DNA from: Desulfotomaculum sp.
Lineage (GTDB): Bacteria > Bacillota > Desulfotomaculia > Desulfotomaculales > Nap2-2B
Assembly: GCA_003513005.1 (NCBI GenBank)
Contig: DOTD01000084.1
Coordinates: forward strand, 1 to 8,447
Direction: 5' to 3'
DNA: 8,447 bases
Below the pieces are notes generated by a model that saw only the letters and a list, made by a program, of their open reading frames with translations, had not been told where the DNA came from and did no database searches. Each line of letters opens with the position of its first letter. Within the stretch, counting starts at the first letter, position 1. This document shows positions 1 through 6,627 of this stretch, one piece after another. Made by a program: the position numbers and the translations under genes.

Positions 1-2
1 TT

Positions 3-52
3 TTCCCTTTGTTTTTGATTCTGTCAGGAATCAAAGGGAAGGATTTTTTATT
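3..52 (+). terminator. Hairpin plus T-run, possible terminator of an upstream gene
   Basis: A perfect 9-bp inverted repeat pairs TTCCCTTTG (3-11) with CAAAGGGAA (32-40). Inside it, ATTC (18-21) can pair with GAAT (28-31), leaving an asymmetric bulge at 12-17. A T-rich stretch (44-49 and on to 54) follows the stem after a 3-nt gap. This resembles a rho-independent terminator for a + strand gene ending left of the window, which would insulate the downstream operon. The stem is only moderately GC-rich and the T-run is slightly offset, so it could instead be a leader hairpin. Confidence 0.45.
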
Positions 53-105
53 TTATCAGCTGGAAATTTCACCGGCAATTCTTTGTGAAAAATTTGCCGC
101 TTTAT

Positions 106-219
106 ATGGTAGTTTTTCATTGTTTAAAACACAGGAAGTTCTGGGAGGAGATAGCCAAAGAAAAGGTTTATGAAGCGGGACTGTATTTCACGCATGTAGA
201 CAGGTGGGTTGGGGTTTGA
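106..219 (+). other. Short open frame, possible decayed gene remnant (37 codons)
   Basis: The frame is open from 19 to a TGA at 217-219, with an ATG at 106. Its last part reads KFWEEIAKEKVYEAGLYFT and then HVDRWVGV, a composition that looks protein-like. The earlier part (19-105) looks like random translation. No Shine-Dalgarno precedes the ATG, and I recognise no family. It may be the 3' remnant of a gene lost when the operon was acquired, or chance. The rest of 1-268 shows no confident promoter; AT-rich hexamers exist but none pair with a -35 at proper spacing. Confidence 0.15.
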
Positions 220-255
220 TTAGTTGTGAAGATCTAAATTTGCTTAACCTTTAAG

Positions 256-261
256 AAGGAG
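256..261 (+). promoter_or_regulatory. Shine-Dalgarno of the DUF6361 gene
   Basis: AAGGAG lies 7 nt before the ATG at 269, within the longer match AGAAGGAG (254-261). It is strong and well spaced, and it fixes the start of the first operon gene. Confidence 0.85.
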
Positions 262-268
262 AGTACGA

Positions 269-1489
269 ATGCCTCAATCACTGCAAATAGGCTGGATTGA
301 TTACGGCAGCCGTGACAGGAACAAAATACTTTCTGTCTTAAGCCTGCTTTCTGCTTCAGAAGCAGTGGATGAGCTTGGAATCGGTGTGGTGCGGGACGGC
401 TTTGCCGATCTCCTGTTTCCCGGCATATCTACAATTCAGACCAGAGCAAAGTATTTTTTGCTTGTTCCCTATATTATGATGGAATTGGAGCGGGAAAATA
501 ACCTGAATCCCAAAGCGCTGCTTGACAGGCTGTCGAGAGAAGAAATAGCGCTGATTGCCATACTTAAAAAGGACAATGCTGAAGGCGTTATCGGCGGACG
601 CGCCGGCGAAGAATTGCAGAGAAAGCCGTCCAGCATATACTGGAACGGGATCTGTACCTACGGTATCTTTAAAAATTATTCAAGGATATCATTGAATGGC
701 TATCTGCGGGCGGTCTGCGCTATGAAAAGAGAAAAAAGCTTGTTATCCGCTGCGGGACATATTGACAAAGGCGAGGGTACCGATGACGCTGACAGTATGT
801 ACTGCAGCACAAGCGGCTTTTGGCGTGTTCCGCTGCCGCCCGAAAACTGGCGTGAAAGTGTTTCCATCGAGCTTACCAATGAGGAAGCAGTTTTCTTAAG
901 GGAAAGAATTATTAAATCGGAGCATTCGAAAGATTCCCTGCTTGCTCATATCCTGCGTAATAAACTCTATGGGGTAGTCGAATATGATGATATTTTGAAT
1001 ATCGGAAGTTGCCTGGAACTGCCTGAAGATATCCGTAATATTTATGAAATGGCGCAGAGATTCGCCAGATTTATTTACGGCGCGAATATCCGCTACAATG
1101 TAATCCTGTCCGGTGAACAGAATAAAGAAGCAAATGAAGAATGGGACAACTGGTATGATTCAGTGACTGCTGGCTTTATCCAGAATTATGATATATCCGA
1201 AGCTGTCAACCGCCTTTCTTTAAGCGGGCGCAATCGTGCAAGACTGGTACCCTTTTTCGACAAATGGAAAAAAGCTGTACTTTCCGGGGATGCAGCTGTT
1301 ATGGATAAACTCATAATCAAACGCGAGATAGAGTTGAAGGGCCAGGAACGGGCGAAGCTGAACAGTGAAAATTTCAGCTGGCAGGATGGGTTATGGCTGG
1401 GAGGCGGAAGGCTGCAATACCGCTTCCGTAATTTTCGCCGGATGATTGAGGATATCTATAACGGACTGGGAGGCGATAAAAATGTTTAA
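269..1489 (+). CDS. DUF6361 family protein (first gene of putative defence operon)
   Basis: This 406-aa soluble protein has no signal peptide or membrane segment and is full length for the family. Its N-terminus carries what I recall as the DUF6361 signature: IGWIDY (7-12), VDELGIG (33-39), a VRD pair (41-43), then LFPG (49-52) and STIQTRAKYF (54-63). A second conserved-looking block with PSSIYWNGICTYGIF lies at 120-134. The C-terminus (about 320-400) is basic and helical, ending in a Phe/Arg-rich segment RFRNFRRMIEDIYNGL. The family has no known activity, and I see no catalytic motif that would assign one. The invariant-looking N-terminal block suggests a specific binding role, for example sensing or bridging to the nuclease and helicase encoded next. 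The start is fixed by a strong Shine-Dalgarno 7 nt upstream. The stop overlaps the next gene's ATG by 8 nt. Family assignment is from memory of the motif pattern; function is unknown. Confidence 0.85.
   Translation: MPQSLQIGWIDYGSRDRNKILSVLSLLSASEAVDELGIGVVRDGFADLLFPGISTIQTRAKYFLLVPYIMMELERENNLNPKALLDRLSREEIALIAILKKDNAEGVIGGRAGEELQRKPSSIYWNGICTYGIFKNYSRISLNGYLRAVCAMKREKSLLSAAGHIDKGEGTDDADSMYCSTSGFWRVPLPPENWRESVSIELTNEEAVFLRERIIKSEHSKDSLLAHILRNKLYGVVEYDDILNIGSCLELPEDIRNIYEMAQRFARFIYGANIRYNVILSGEQNKEANEEWDNWYDSVTAGFIQNYDISEAVNRLSLSGRNRARLVPFFDKWKKAVLSGDAAVMDKLIIKREIELKGQERAKLNSENFSWQDGLWLGGGRLQYRFRNFRRMIEDIYNGLGGDKNV
1468..1489 (+). promoter_or_regulatory. Coupling junction: Shine-Dalgarno and 8-nt stop/start overlap
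   Basis: GGGAGG (1468-1473) sits 8 nt before ATG 1482, inside the end of the upstream gene. The ATG and the upstream TAA overlap in ATGTTTAA (1482-1489). This decides the start of the PLD gene against an earlier in-frame ATG at 1446, which has no ribosome binding site, and implies translational coupling. Confidence 0.8.
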
Positions 1490-3293
1490 ACCTGCCGAGG
1501 ACAGGCTTGATTACGCAAGCATCCTGGCGCCCCCTGTCGGCTATGAGTGTGAATTTGCTGTTGGAACTACATATTCTCTTGACCTGGAAGCTTTGATCGG
1601 TGTGCCGCTCGCCCTGTTTCTCGGGGAAGAAATGGACGAAACGCTGTCGGAAAACCCTATATACATATTGGAAGCTCTGCGCAAGAGCGCGGACAAGTTT
1701 GCACTGTTTTGCGAGGGCGGGCAGATTAAAGTACCAAATAAAGCAAACCCGGTGTTTGCCTTACTGGAGAGCAGTATTTTTGAAGTTGCCCTGAAAAACG
1801 AGAAATCCTTTCACCCGAAGGTATGGCTGATCAAGTATACTGGCGGCGGGAAAGAATTTTACCGTTTTATTGTGCTGAGCCGCAACCTGACTTTTGACCG
1901 CAGCTGGGATGCAGCGGTCGTTCTAAAGGGAGAAGCGAGTGGTCAGAAAACCCTTAAGAACCGTCCGCTAATAGAATTTCTACATTATCTTCGGGAAATC
2001 GCCAGTGATAAAAAGAAGAGAAAAATAATCGGCAGCATTGCCGATGAGCTTTCCCATGTGCATTTTCAGACGGAGGACAAGCGTTATACTGATATTTCCT
2101 TTCTCCCACTTGGTATAGATGAGAAGTATGACAAGGCTTCCACGGATCTTTTTGAAAAATACAATGAACTGCTGGTATTTTCCCCCTTCCTCAGCAAAAA
2201 TACTGTTCTGGAATTGGACGGTTTATCGCAAAAAAATGGACATAAAACCCTGATCACCCGCAGGTCCGAGATTACCAAGTTAACCAACGAAATACTGGCC
2301 AGCTTTGAATGCTACTGCCTCAAAGATACAATAGTTGACGGCGAGGATGCAATCAGCGAATCAGAAAACGCTCCTGCAGACCTGCAAAAGCAGGATATAC
2401 ACGCCAAGCTCTATTTCAATAAAACAAAGCACAACGAACACAACATTTATCTCGGGTCGGCCAACTGCTCCAAGAGCGCATGGGACGGCAACGTAGAGTT
2501 TATGCTGCGAATGAAATATAACAAACGCGGCTTTCGGATCTCGCAGGTCATCGATGAACTTTTTTGCAGAAGCGATAAAGAATACGATGAAAGGCATAAT
2601 CCTTTTGAGCGGATTATCGCTGTTCCTGAAGTAATACCTGATCAGGATGATTTACAGGAACGAATGCAAAAAGCTATTAAACGGCTTTGTCGATCAAAAA
2701 CAAATGCCCGGGTCAAAGAGAATAACGGCAAATATGATCTTGAAATTCAGTTTGACAAACGGTTTATCGCAAATGACATAGACTTGACCATTGCAGCGCT
2801 TGGCGGCGGTAAACCCGTAAAGGTTGAGAGCACAGTTCTTTTATTCGGATTATCACTATTGGAGCTGGGCGAGTTTTATATTGTAGAGGCCAGGATTGGC
2901 GAAGACAAATTGCGGCGTGTCATTAAAATTCGCACTGAAGGCATCCCGGCTGAAAGAGACAGTATGGTGCTCAGGAGTATCATCAAAGACCGAAACACTT
3001 TTCTGCGTTATATCGCTTTTTTACTTTCCGATGATTATCTGCTCGCTGCCTTGGAGCAGGCTGAGCAAAAGGCGGCGTCGGCTAAAGGCTGGTATTTGCA
3101 CGGCTCTGACATTCCGGTACTTTATGAAAACATGCTGCGCGCCGCAGCAAGGTCTCCCGAAAAATTGCAAGAGGTCAAGGCGATTATCCAGCGGTTGAAT
3201 GATCAGGAAATTGTGCCGCCTGAGTTCGGCAAATTATACACTACCTTCTATAATGCAAGTTGTAATACAAACAGGGGGAAAAGATGTGACTGA
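1482..3293 (+). CDS. Phospholipase D-like protein with two HKD-type motifs (putative nuclease)
   Basis: This 603-aa protein has a duplicated PLD fold in its first 350 residues. The first half-site is FHPKVWLIKY (H111, K113) followed by LSRNLT (S133, N135) and D143. The second is DIHAKLYF (H307, K309) followed by GSANCS (G325, S326, N328), then WDGNVEF with E339. The HxK plus (G)SxN pattern is that of PLD-superfamily phosphodiesterases, in which the His residues form the covalent intermediate and protonate the leaving group. Many bacterial members of this layout are DNA nucleases in restriction-like or phage-defence systems. The Asp of the classical HxK(x)4D motif is not at its usual place in either half. 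Residues about 380-603 form a C-terminal region I do not recognise, with helical stretches near 495-575. No signal peptide or membrane segment is seen, so it should be cytoplasmic, unlike lipid phospholipases. It overlaps both neighbours by 8 nt. Nuclease activity is inferred from context. Confidence 0.85.
   Translation: MFKPAEDRLDYASILAPPVGYECEFAVGTTYSLDLEALIGVPLALFLGEEMDETLSENPIYILEALRKSADKFALFCEGGQIKVPNKANPVFALLESSIFEVALKNEKSFHPKVWLIKYTGGGKEFYRFIVLSRNLTFDRSWDAAVVLKGEASGQKTLKNRPLIEFLHYLREIASDKKKRKIIGSIADELSHVHFQTEDKRYTDISFLPLGIDEKYDKASTDLFEKYNELLVFSPFLSKNTVLELDGLSQKNGHKTLITRRSEITKLTNEILASFECYCLKDTIVDGEDAISESENAPADLQKQDIHAKLYFNKTKHNEHNIYLGSANCSKSAWDGNVEFMLRMKYNKRGFRISQVIDELFCRSDKEYDERHNPFERIIAVPEVIPDQDDLQERMQKAIKRLCRSKTNARVKENNGKYDLEIQFDKRFIANDIDLTIAALGGGKPVKVESTVLLFGLSLLELGEFYIVEARIGEDKLRRVIKIRTEGIPAERDSMVLRSIIKDRNTFLRYIAFLLSDDYLLAALEQAEQKAASAKGWYLHGSDIPVLYENMLRAAARSPEKLQEVKAIIQRLNDQEIVPPEFGKLYTTFYNASCNTNRGKRCD
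3273..3293 (+). promoter_or_regulatory. Coupling junction: Shine-Dalgarno and GTG start overlapping upstream TGA
   Basis: AGGGGG (3273-3278) lies 7 nt before GTG 3286. The GTG overlaps the PLD stop in GTGACTGA (3286-3293), the same 8-nt geometry as the previous junction. The in-frame ATG at 3199 would give a 95-nt overlap and has no ribosome binding site. An ATG at 3284 is in another frame. Confidence 0.8.
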
Positions 3294-6200
3294 ATTATCG
3301 ACGAAGGAAAAGCAAATCCTCTCCGGTCTCAAGGATTTCCAGAGGGCAACGGTAGAAAGGATACTATCTCTTTTTACCAGCGGTCGCAGCCGTGTGCTTG
3401 TTGCAGATGAGGTTGGCCTCGGTAAAACACTGATCGCCAGGGGTGTGATTGCAAAAACTGCTGTTTATCAGCAGCAAACTTTACATGATGATTTATTCAA
3501 GGTTGTTTACGTCTGCTCAAATCAGAGTATTGCCGCGCAGAATCTTTCCAAGCTCAAAATTAATGAGACCGACAGCGTGGAGGGCCTCACAGATACCCGG
3601 CTGTCTATGCAGCATCTAAAAATTTTTAAAGATGAGCTGGAAAACAAAAAGAGACAAAACTACATGCAGCTGATTCCGCTGACTCCAAACACATCTTTTA
3701 ACATGACCGGGGGCGGCGGCAGTGTGCGGGAACGCGCCTTGATTTATGCTGTATTGCACCGTTATCAACCGGTCACTCCTTATAAAAAGGAATTAGAAAT
3801 ACTGCTGGTTGATACTGCCACCAGCAGTTGGGAAAAGAAAAGAGATGAATACGAGAATCAAGTTGCCTATTGCGACGTGGCCAGTGGCGGGCGTTACCTG
3901 AAAGAAGTTTTAGGAAAAGTGGATAACTATTTTTCCAAGCATAATGGCCTGCTGTCAGAGATAGCAGATTTTTGCAGCAAAATGCGCCTGAGCGGACGCA
4001 GACAAAGCGGTGCCTATCCTGTTATTCACAAGCTTCGCCGAATGATGGCCGAAATAAGCGTAGAAATGTTGGATCCTGATCTGGTTATTATGGACGAATT
4101 TCAGCGGTTTCCGGAGCTTATTAAGACTGATGCGGACAATGAAACCGCGATGTTGGCCCGACGCTTTTTTAATGCGCCCAAGCGCGACGATGAAAAAGTA
4201 AAAATCCTGCTGCTTTCCGCAACCCCCTATAAGCTTTACTCAACGCTGGAGGAAATAAATGAAAATCAAGCAGATGAGCACTACCGTGAATTTATACAGG
4301 TGACGGATTTCCTGTTTGAAAGCGACCCTTCGAAAAAAGCTGAATTCCGGCAGGTGTGGAGGGATTATTCGATATTGCTTAATGAAATTGGCACAACAGA
4401 TTTAACTATTCTGGCCGCCAGGAAAAACAATGCCGAGGATGCTCTTTATCAGGGCGTCTGCAGGACAGAACGCCTGTCAGTTGAAGGCGCCGGCAAGTTC
4501 GTCGATATAGAAACTGCGAAAAGCACACTTGACGTTTCCGAAGAAGATATACTTTCCTACATAAGGGCCGATAAGCTGCTTTCGGATATGGGTCTAAACG
4601 AGCATGTTCCGGTTGATTATATAAAGTCTGCCCCATATATCCTTTCCTTTATGGAGCATTATAAGATTAAAGAAAAGGTTTACACTTATTTCAAGAAGAA
4701 TCCCAGTAAATTAAAACTGGTCCGCAAACCGGAACTGTGGGTAAACGAGGAGTTAATTTCCAAGTATAAAAAGCTGCCCAACACAAATACGAGACTTAAG
4801 AGAATCAGTGAAGAAGCCCTTCCAAAGGGCGCAGAGAGACTGCTTTGGCTGCCTCCCTCCAAGCCGTATTATGAGCCTGGCGGGGTATTCTCCAGCTTAA
4901 GAGATTTTTCAAAGGTCCTGGTATTTTCTGCCTGGGAGATGGCGCCCAGGGCTGTTGCGGCCATGCTTTCATATGAAGCTGAACGGCTGACAGTAGGTGA
5001 GCTGGTCAAAAAAGCACCCAACCCCGAACGAGAGAACCGCAGTTATTTCCCTCGTGGAAAAAAAGCACGGTTTCCTTCACCCCGTCTTAAACTCAACATG
5101 AATAAAAGTGTACCCGGGTCCATGTCACTAATGACTCTGCTGTATCCCTGCGTTACTCTGGCAAAACTCTATAACCCGATTCAAGCGCTGAATCAGGGGT
5201 TAACCAGAAGGCAAATTGAATCTAAACTGCGCGAGAAGATTGAAGACCTGCTTGATAAAATTGTTTTTGAACGCAAAAAGAAAGACGATTATGACGAGAG
5301 CTGGTATTATATAGCGCCGTTGCTTTTTGATAAGAATGAAAAACTGATTGGTTCCTGGCTTAATCAACCGTCTTTAATTTGGAACCTTAATAACAGCGAG
5401 ACAGAGACTGCAGAAGAAGACGATGAACAGGGTGTTCTGGAAAAGCATCTTAACGCATTGCGGCGTACTCTTGAAAATGCGGATAATCTGATGCTGGGGC
5501 CGAAACCGCGGGACCTTGTAGATACGCTGATCACGATGGCCTTGGCTTCGCCGGCGGTATGCGCCCTGCGTTTATTCGGACCGGAACTGCCGGACTCCCC
5601 GGCGCTGTCAGTACGCCTTGCTAAAATATTTCTCGACCGGCTTAATTTACAGGAATCTACAGCCATAGTCGAGCTATGTCATGATTCTAAAGCTCAACAT
5701 AAAGCTCGACATGAAGCCAAACATAAAGACCCACACTGGCAAAATGTGCTGGAGTATTGCACTGATGGAAATTTACAGGCAGTGCTTGACGAATATGCGC
5801 ATATACTCACTGACGATAACGGGTTGGCATATGTTTCCCAGGAAAGAAGATCGAAAACGCTTTGTGAAAAAATGTGCGCCTCCTTCAAAACACACACAGC
5901 AAGTTACAATGTGGATACATTCCGGAAGTTCCGCGACCGCATCATGAAAGGTGAAAAGAATAGAACCGGCAGCGAAAAAGGTGAATTGCGTTTTATAAAG
6001 ATGCGTTCAGGATATGCCGCCGGTTTTTATGACACAAAAGGTGAAGACAAAGGCCTGCAGCGTAAGGAGGGCCTGCGTCTTGCGTTTAATTCTCCCTTCC
6101 GTCCCTTTGTACTGGCGACCACATCTATCGGACAGGAGGGACTGGATTTCCATTACTACTGCAGGAAGATTGTGCACTGGAATTTGCCGTCCAATCCTAT

Positions 6201-6621
6201 TGATTTGGAGCAGCGTGAGGGACGGATCAACCGGTACAAGTGTCTTGCCATACGGCAAAATATCGCAAAGAAATATGGTGATCAAGGTTTTGATAAAGAC
6301 ATCTGGAGCGAGATGTTTGAAAGAGCCAGCAAGGAGGAAAAGCAAGGCATGTGTTCTGATCTTGTACCTTTCTGGTGCCTGCCGGACCATGATAGGATGA
6401 TCAAAATCGAGCGTATTGTGCCGATGTATCCTCTGAGCAGGGATCAGGCAAAGTATGAACGGCTGATTAAAATACTGTCGCTCTACCGTCTTAGCCTGGG
6501 GCAGGCCCGGCAGGAGGAATTGTTGGAATATGTACTTCAGAGCAGCTTAGACGAGGAGCAACTGAAACAGTTGTTTATTAATCTGAGCCCGTATTTCAAG
6601 GGACAGGCATGTTCAGACTGA
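3286..6621 (+). CDS. Large SF2 helicase/translocase with DEFQ motif II
   Basis: This 1111-aa protein (numbered from GTG 3286) has superfamily 2 motifs in order. A Q-motif-like LKDFQRATV lies at 15-23. Walker A is ADEVGLGKT (40-48), in the form typical of SNF2/RapA-like proteins. Motif Ia is VVYVCSNQSIAAQN (73-86). Motif II is MDEFQRF (269-275, D270, E271), motif III is SATP (311-314), and motif IV is VLVFSAW (544-550). Motif V is ATTSIGQEGLDF (944-955), and motif VI is EQREGRINR (975-983) with R977 and R980 as likely arginine residues. It should hydrolyse ATP and translocate on DNA or RNA. Two large insertions stand out: about 90-265 between motifs Ia and II, and about 560-935 between IV and V; the latter carries a His-rich repeat. 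The tail after motif VI is about 125 residues. It is probably the motor partner of the PLD protein encoded immediately upstream. Substrate specificity cannot be read from the sequence, and an exact helicase family name is not assigned. Confidence 0.88.
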   Translation: MTELSTKEKQILSGLKDFQRATVERILSLFTSGRSRVLVADEVGLGKTLIARGVIAKTAVYQQQTLHDDLFKVVYVCSNQSIAAQNLSKLKINETDSVEGLTDTRLSMQHLKIFKDELENKKRQNYMQLIPLTPNTSFNMTGGGGSVRERALIYAVLHRYQPVTPYKKELEILLVDTATSSWEKKRDEYENQVAYCDVASGGRYLKEVLGKVDNYFSKHNGLLSEIADFCSKMRLSGRRQSGAYPVIHKLRRMMAEISVEMLDPDLVIMDEFQRFPELIKTDADNETAMLARRFFNAPKRDDEKVKILLLSATPYKLYSTLEEINENQADEHYREFIQVTDFLFESDPSKKAEFRQVWRDYSILLNEIGTTDLTILAARKNNAEDALYQGVCRTERLSVEGAGKFVDIETAKSTLDVSEEDILSYIRADKLLSDMGLNEHVPVDYIKSAPYILSFMEHYKIKEKVYTYFKKNPSKLKLVRKPELWVNEELISKYKKLPNTNTRLKRISEEALPKGAERLLWLPPSKPYYEPGGVFSSLRDFSKVLVFSAWEMAPRAVAAMLSYEAERLTVGELVKKAPNPERENRSYFPRGKKARFPSPRLKLNMNKSVPGSMSLMTLLYPCVTLAKLYNPIQALNQGLTRRQIESKLREKIEDLLDKIVFERKKKDDYDESWYYIAPLLFDKNEKLIGSWLNQPSLIWNLNNSETETAEEDDEQGVLEKHLNALRRTLENADNLMLGPKPRDLVDTLITMALASPAVCALRLFGPELPDSPALSVRLAKIFLDRLNLQESTAIVELCHDSKAQHKARHEAKHKDPHWQNVLEYCTDGNLQAVLDEYAHILTDDNGLAYVSQERRSKTLCEKMCASFKTHTASYNVDTFRKFRDRIMKGEKNRTGSEKGELRFIKMRSGYAAGFYDTKGEDKGLQRKEGLRLAFNSPFRPFVLATTSIGQEGLDFHYYCRKIVHWNLPSNPIDLEQREGRINRYKCLAIRQNIAKKYGDQGFDKDIWSEMFERASKEEKQGMCSDLVPFWCLPDHDRMIKIERIVPMYPLSRDQAKYERLIKILSLYRLSLGQARQEELLEYVLQSSLDEEQLKQLFINLSPYFKGQACSD
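5689..5736 (+). repeat. In-frame 12-bp tandem repeat (about 4 units) encoding His every fourth residue
   Basis: Four successive 12-nt units read AAAGCTCAACAT, AAAGCTCGACAT, GAAGCCAAACAT and AAAGACCCACAC. The first two differ at one base and the last is the most diverged. They encode KAQH-KARH-EAKH-KDPH at residues 802-817 of the helicase, placing His at 805, 809, 813 and 817, with H799 just before. The i, i+4 spacing would line the histidines on one face of a helix. The repeat lies in the insertion between helicase motifs IV and V. Confidence 0.75.
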
Positions 6622-6627
6622 AGAAAA

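Noticed and set aside
64..99. Overlapping small inverted repeats (TTTCAC/GTGAAA and CGGCAA/TTGCCG)
   Set aside because: Six-bp stems with long loops in AT-rich sequence are expected by chance; no riboswitch or small RNA pattern recognised.
1446..1481. ATG at 1446 as the PLD gene start
   Set aside because: No Shine-Dalgarno and a larger overlap; ATG 1482 has GGGAGG at 8 nt.
3199..3285. Upstream ATG at 3199 as the helicase start, adding 29 residues
   Set aside because: It lies deep in the PLD gene without a ribosome binding site, while GTG 3286 has AGGGGG at 7 nt and the same overlap geometry as the previous junction. The protein's similarity to helicases begins only after it.
6007..6400. Long open frames on both strands (about 127-128 codons) inside the helicase 3' part
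   Set aside because: They lie across helicase motifs V and VI, have no ribosome binding site and show no family pattern; shadows of the real frame.
269..6621. Identity as DISARM, Dpd, BREX or Mokosh
   Set aside because: PLD and helicase parts are shared in theme, but DrmA/DrmB and methyltransferase, DpdA-type genes, BREX core genes and the COG1112 SF1 helicase are all absent in the window.
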